Shown one piece after another: positions 59,701 to 64,000 of a DNA stretch of 64,000 nucleotides. The notes under the pieces were generated by a model. It was not told the origin of the DNA, searched no databases, and saw only the letters and a list, made by a program, of their open reading frames with translations. The DNA comes from Podarcis raffonei. Lineage: Eukaryota > Chordata > Lepidosauria > Squamata > Lacertidae. The position numbers and the translations under genes are program-made. The stretch is taken from positions 1,371,501 through 1,435,500 of the forward strand of contig NC_070617.1 of the NCBI RefSeq assembly GCF_027172205.1. Direction: 5' to 3'. How positions within the stretch are numbered: the stretch's first letter is position 1; each line of letters begins with the position of its first letter.

Positions 59701-61809
59701 TTCTCCTGTTCCCAACACCATTGCAAATCCCTGGAACAATGCTGGATCCAGGACATTGTGCATATTGCAAAATGGTGATCAGGCTGGCAACTCAGCTGCT
59801 GCGTCCAAGAGGCCATTTTCACATATCTCTCTTCCCCACCCCAATTCCTATGACTGTGTTACTGTGTCTAAGGGACTCTCTCTTTTTAAAAAAATAAATG
59901 TTGCTGCAGAGGACTTCACCCCCATGGATTGGCAGTACAGGTAAAGGTAAAGGGACCTCTGACAATTAAGTCCAGTGGCGGACGGCTCTGGGGTTGTGGC
60001 GCTCATATCGCTTTACTGGCCGAGGGAGCCGGCGTACAGCTTCCGGGTCATGTGGCCAGGATGGCAAAACCAGAGCAGTGCACGGAAACGCCATTTACCT
60101 TCCCGCCAGAGCGGTACCTATTTATCTTCTTGCACTTTGAGGTGCTTTCAAACTGCTAAGTTGGCAGTAAAGATTCCACAATTTTGTTTGACCTACACTC
60201 CTGCCTGACTCTCCAGCACTGCTTCTGCATTTCTCAATCCTCTGAGGTCTTTAAGGAGAGCTGGATGTCCACTTGCTAGGAATGCTGTGGGTTCTTGCAG
60301 TGAATAGGGAGTTGGACTAACAGAGGTCATAAAAGGAATATTAGTTTGAAGAAGAGGAGGAGGAGGAGGAGGAGTTTGGACTTGATACCCCATCTTTCAC
60401 TCCCCTTAAGGAGTCTCAAAGCGGCTCACAATCTCTTTTCCCTTCCTCCCCCACAACAAACACTCTGTGAGGTGAGTGAGGCTGAGAGACTTCAGAGAAG
60501 TGCGACTAGTCCAAGATCACCCAGCAGCTGCATGTGGAGGAGCGGGGAAGCAAACACTGGCAGTTTGGAACTGCACATGAAGCCAGTTTAAGGATTATTT
60601 TTCCTTGGTGTATATTTGTTGCTTAAGCAGCATGCAGCCTGACTCTCTAAGACACTCCTCTTCCTGCCTCCACCCCAGATTTATAAACTTCCAGTTCCTT
60701 GGGTAGCCAACTTACACGTGGAATCTTATAGTTGTTCAAAATGACTGCCATGTGGAGACAGACATTAGAGTCAGGTCCCCCAATGACCGCTGCCAAACTG
60801 TTCTGGGGTTCGCATTTGTAGTTATGGATAAATCTTCCCTGTGTGCAGAGGACTTCCATAGAGGCTTGAAGTGTAGATATTGGATGGAAATAATTCTCAT
60901 AGATGTTGAAACCCAGGGTGAAATTGGGTAAGATATGAGTGTTGCAATTTATCTCCCTAACAGCAAATACAAAGGCCAGGATGTTCTGGTAATTTTGAGT
61001 CAGAAACCTACAATGGAAGTTTGATTATTTTTTCGGACTGCTTTCCACTTCTATGATAAATATCAAGGAGGTCACATCATGAAAATACAAGACAATATCT
61101 AGTAAATATATGGGGCGAGAGACAAGGCTGATCAGAACAGATCCATTGGAATAAACAGATACTGATTTCAAAGCATCTACTGTTAGCATGATTTAGTTGG
61201 CTGTCACCTATAATCAAGAAAATCCAGCTGTTGAGTTTTTTAAAAATCAGGTTAAAAGATACCTCAAGCTCACATGATCAACAACAGGAACTGATAATTG
61301 TGGTCATGAAAACTAAGAAACCTGAAGTGGAAGCCATCCAGAGTCAATGGCAGCCCAGCTGCCTTCTAAATATGTCAGGGGAGTAGCACATGTTTTGACA
61401 ACAGTCTCTCAGCAGTGTGCAGCAAGTTCAAGAAATTCAACAGAGATAAAATCTATTAAAAGCTTACTATAATGTAAATCTGAGAAATAATGCCAGCAAC
61501 AGTGAAGTCTCAGGACTGATCATACTTACAAATAATAGGATTGGGCTTAACAATTGTACACTCAGCTTCAGAAATTGTCCACATGGTTACTGAGAGAAGT
61601 AATGTCAGAGAATATCTGCATTTATTACTACTTTTAATGCTAATATTATCATCTACAACAGCACAGCAAATAAGAATATACCAAAAGGTAGCGGTAGAGG
61701 CAGAATGCCTTTCCGAAAAGGAAGTAAGGAATGAGCTTAGGTCATCCCCCTAACGATTGAAGCTAAAGCTCATCTTCACAGACCCATCCGGAGAATATTA
61801 TCTGAAAAG

Positions 61810-61857
<48 letters not shown>

Positions 61858-62191
61858 GTCATCATCATCATCATCATCAAAACCTAGCTCCGTACATGAG
61901 CTCATCAAGTGCATCCTGAGAGGGATGTTTTGTGAATGTTGTTTGGTAAGAAGATATGTAGATCTGTGAAATAATGTACCCAATGATGAGATCACCTGGC
62001 TGATAATAGTTGTGAAGACTAGGAGTATGCTCATCCCTGCAAGATTTGAGAACAGGGAGTCTGCAACCAGCTTGAGGCAGCCACACTAATGCCAGTATTC
62101 CAAATAGAATAATCTTGGATGAAAACCATCCACTGAGAAACCATTTTATCAGTTCCCACATTAGCATTTGACTGCCTGTTAGTTTCATCAT
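52790..62191 (-). CDS. V2R gene F: complete vomeronasal type-2 receptor, six exons
   Basis: Exons: 1 62191-61896, 2 61007-60716, 3 59224-58364, 4 56741-56514, 5 54738-54612, 6 53709-52790. Lengths 296, 292, 861, 228, 127 and 920 join in phase to 908 codons (907 aa). Exon 1 supplies a hydrophobic leader ([27 protein letters not shown]), and [21 protein letters not shown] matches other V2R first exons; starts at MM (62191) or MLMW are both possible. The exon 1 donor is GTACGG, weaker than the GTAAGAA of genes C, D and E. Intron 1 contains a second, broken exon 1 (61460-61650). Exons 2-6 mirror gene A with a handful of amino-acid differences (for example QKAIG against QKVIG). All frames are open, so it is probably functional, with the caveat of the exon 1 donor. 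Confidence 0.88.
57384..57710 (-). repeat. Sauria-type SINE in gene F intron 3
   Basis: Mirror of 3824-4150 with the same flanking repeats (AATGCACATA, AATGAACATA). Confidence 0.85.
57999..58136. mobile_element. Palindromic hAT-type MITE in gene F intron 3
   Basis: Mirror of 3399-3536 (CAGGCATAGGCAAACTCC to GAGTTTGCCTATGCCTG). The right-hand duplication GCTTAAAA is kept; the left has changed to GTTTAAAA. Confidence 0.8.
58364..59224 (-). CDS. V2R gene F exon 3: main Venus-flytrap exon
   Basis: 861 bp, [20 protein letters not shown] to LNLHPWQ, open. About four residue differences from gene A exon 3 (V/A, C/Y, L/I, F/P). Confidence 0.92.
59938..60168 (-). repeat. Sauria-type SINE, truncated, gene F intron 2
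   Basis: Mirror of 1351-1594, with a short internal loss relative to the left copy near 60065. Confidence 0.8.
60350..60555 (-). repeat. MIR/L2-like SINE, truncated, gene F intron 2
   Basis: Mirror of 957-1169, with a shorter GGA tract. Confidence 0.75.
61460..61650 (-). pseudogene. Decayed V2R exon 1 inside gene F intron 1
   Basis: The minus strand reads [33 protein letters not shown], then a stop, then [14 protein letters not shown], clearly parallel to gene C exon 1 ([32 protein letters not shown]). It lacks a good initiator, has an in-frame TGA, and loses the 3' part with the normal donor. It lies about 250 bp from the intact exon 1 and is partly shared with the left arm. Confidence 0.85.
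61811..61878 (+). repeat. (TTA)n and (ATC)n microsatellite beside gene F exon 1 donor
   Basis: About 15 ATT/TTA units followed by about seven ATC units, ending 18 bases from the gene F exon 1 boundary at 61896. Confidence 0.95.
61896..62191 (-). CDS. V2R gene F exon 1
   Basis: Signal peptide and N-terminus, ending DALDEL plus AT before GTACGG. Phase 2, which the first base of exon 2 completes. The only intact first exon upstream of exons 2-6 of gene F in this window. Confidence 0.75.
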
Positions 62192-62374
62192 CTGAGCAGA
62201 ATAATCACTCAGTCAGCTGAGCTCAAAAGCCGGGACTTTGAAGAGTGCAGTTTATTAGCACTCAGATTGATGGCACAGCAGATGTTAATATCTAGTTTGA
62301 GTCAGAATTTACTATTTTGCCAGTGGCCAATAGAATTTCCCATGATATTTGCAGAAGCGGTTGTAATCACAGTT

Positions 62375-62392
62375 GATTTGATAATTACTGGG
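62375..62392 (-). promoter_or_regulatory. Shared upstream TAATTA block, gene F copy
   Basis: The minus strand reads CCAGTAATTATCAAATCAAC, about 185-200 bp before the gene F start: the block seen at genes C, D and E with one base fewer than D and E after TAATTAT. Confidence 0.45.
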
Positions 62393-64000
62393 GAGTTAAT
62401 CACATGTTTAGCATTTACTGTGCAGGTGCAGAAGAATATCCCCCCCCCGACATATCAGCAGAACTCAGTAGGCTTCACGGCCCTCCCCAGTGTGGCAACA
62501 ATAAGCTCCAAAGCATCTACAAGGCCACCAAAAAAGAGAGGCATCAAGAAACAAACAAAGATGAACACAAAGTTGTGTTGGCCTTTCAGCCCTATGAAAT
62601 GGCACAATTGTGGTCAGATTCCAGGAACAATCCTATCACTAATTCAGGATGATGGTAGTGATGATGATTTTATTGAATTTACATACCACCCTATACTTTG
62701 GGGTCTCAGAGCTGTTCACAGAATATCAGGGCGGTTCACAGAATAATCTGGCATCAAATGGTAATGGTACCTTAAAAAGTATTCATTTCCTAATCTCAGT
62801 GCATGGGGCCGTCAGATAATTGGGAACCATTGCATTTTCTCTGGTATTCAGGGCCCAAGAAAAGGAGACTTATTCCACAGATACATAGGCCAACCATTAA
62901 ATTATGTTAATGACTAAATCCTGCTGTTGATTTTTTTTTTAAAAAAAAATTATATTCAGAATATAGTAACGTTCACCTCACCATCACTATTTCTTTTAAG
63001 ACAAATGTTTTTAAAATGTTTAAAAGCTTTTTTTGCGGCGGAGAACAATTCTGCTTTTCTTTCATGACACTAGACTTATTCTGGTGGTTGTAAAAATTAC
63101 GTTATGACAGACCCAATCCTGAGATATCAAAACACCAGGCCTGGTACAAAGGCAGTTTTCTAATTTAGCTGGGGTGTTTGGACAGCTCCAGCCAAAGATC
63201 TGGTGAGTCTTGCCCTAGTCCAATCAAGACATTATCTTTTTTCACCAATCATTTTTCTCCACTCAAATGTGGATGAACACAACGCACGCCAAGCACGCTG
63301 TCCTGAACTGCAGGTCCAAAGGAGGGGTTGAGCAAAGACATGAGAATGGCCAGATCCAATCCTTTATTAAAGGAAGGTGTAAACTAACAACAAAGCGTGC
63401 AGAGTCGCACAGTTCTTAAAGACACGGGGCAAGAATTATGGAATATTATTCCAATATGTGATCACAAGTGGAGAGACTTGTGGACACAGATGGGAGAATT
63501 TGCTATTACTCAGTCTGGAGAAATGGTGGAGAGAATTAATGGAGTAAATTTGATAATTAAAGTGGGGAAACACGGCTGACATTTGTCACAGCTAAAATGG
63601 CCGCTGTTTCTTTAATGCTTAAATAGCTGGATCAGTATGACTCAGCGGCCTGCACCAAGTTGTATATATAGAGTGAGAAATGGTAGTTTGGTTGCTGTTG
63701 TTTGGGTTGGTTGGTTGGTTAGTCTTGGTGTGTATAGTTGTTCAGTCGCTTTTGCACAAAGACTTTTAAGAATAAAACTCTGCAAGGATTTTCTTCTGGA
63801 CTCTTTTATGCCGACAAGGGTCTGAGGACCAGGCTGAGGAGACAAAGGGAGGTCAGAACCCTTTCCTCCTTTTTTGCATTTTACAAACACTGACAACATT
63901 TACCAATAATATTATTAATTTGGGAACTCCTCTTGGACTTTTCATGGGGAAAAGAAATGAATGACTTTGAGACACTTTGACTTAAAAGAAATATTATTTA
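62393..64000. other. Upstream flank of gene F
   Basis: No gene recognised. Bases 63560-63900 have LTR-like features (a TATATA box at about 63663, AATAAAACTCTGC at about 63772), possibly an old retroelement end. The rest is AT-rich with short ORFs lacking family features. Confidence 0.4.

Larger units (their letters stand above)
52374..61497 (-). repeat. Right arm of large inverted duplication
   Basis: Reverse complement of the left arm, carrying gene F exons 2-6. Differences include a shorter TTTC/GAAA microsatellite at about 52552-52570 and scattered substitutions. The inner end stops exactly where an LTR-like fossil begins (terminal TGTCAGG on the minus strand, about 52372). The outer match runs at least to 61497, the limit set by the window start. 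Confidence 0.95.

Noticed and set aside
61757-61969. 70-aa frame with a long Leu/Ser run
   Set aside because: Translation of the TTA and ATC microsatellite.

Overview
The window is vertebrate nuclear DNA, almost certainly from a squamate reptile and probably a lizard. It is packed with six-exon type-2 vomeronasal receptor (V2R) genes. Around them lie repeats typical of squamates: a tRNA-derived SINE with a BovB-like tail (Sauria-SINE type), a second tRNA-derived SINE with a MIR/L2-like body, CR1 and L2 LINE tails, Penelope remains, hAT and Tc1/mariner-type MITEs, and a full-length L1. The species cannot be named from the sequence alone.

Layout. Five V2R loci are present. Gene A (+, exons 2-6 at 506-8741) is cut by the left window edge. 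Gene C (-, 19256-11899) is complete except for one nonsense codon in exon 2. Gene D (+, 25527-41010) is open in every exon and carries a roughly 6.05 kb L1, with both ORFs intact, inside intron 5. Gene E (+, 42281-50599) is complete, with a predicted 883 aa. Gene F (-, 62191-52790) is complete, with a predicted 907 aa. All five share one exon plan: signal peptide and start of the Venus-flytrap domain; about 292 bp; about 855-882 bp; 228 bp; 124-127 bp of cysteine-rich domain; and one 902-920 bp exon coding the whole seven-transmembrane core. Intron phases agree at every junction. Each protein should be a family C GPCR on vomeronasal sensory neurons that detects peptide or other non-volatile cues.

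Architecture. Genes A and F are the two arms of a large inverted duplication (1-9190 and 52374-61497). The arms are nearly identical in exons, introns and nested repeats, and about 43 kb separates them. Genes D and E are a head-to-tail tandem pair. Their first three exons have diverged well apart, yet their exons 6 are almost identical (about 10 differences in 902 bp), which suggests gene conversion of the transmembrane exon. A smaller inverted repeat (47641-48022 and 51326-51737) brackets exons 4-6 of gene E.

Other points of note. A shared block with core GTAATTAT followed by (T/C)CAAAT or CAAAT lies about 185-400 bp upstream of the start codons of C, D, E and F and may be a promoter element. 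An L1-type insertion at 21420-22593 starts with an antisense piece of U2 snRNA. Gene F has a second, decayed first exon inside its intron 1. I found no CRISPR array, operon or other prokaryotic feature. I did not find a wholly new biological system; the strongest leads are the structural and gene-conversion features of the receptor cluster and the shared upstream element.
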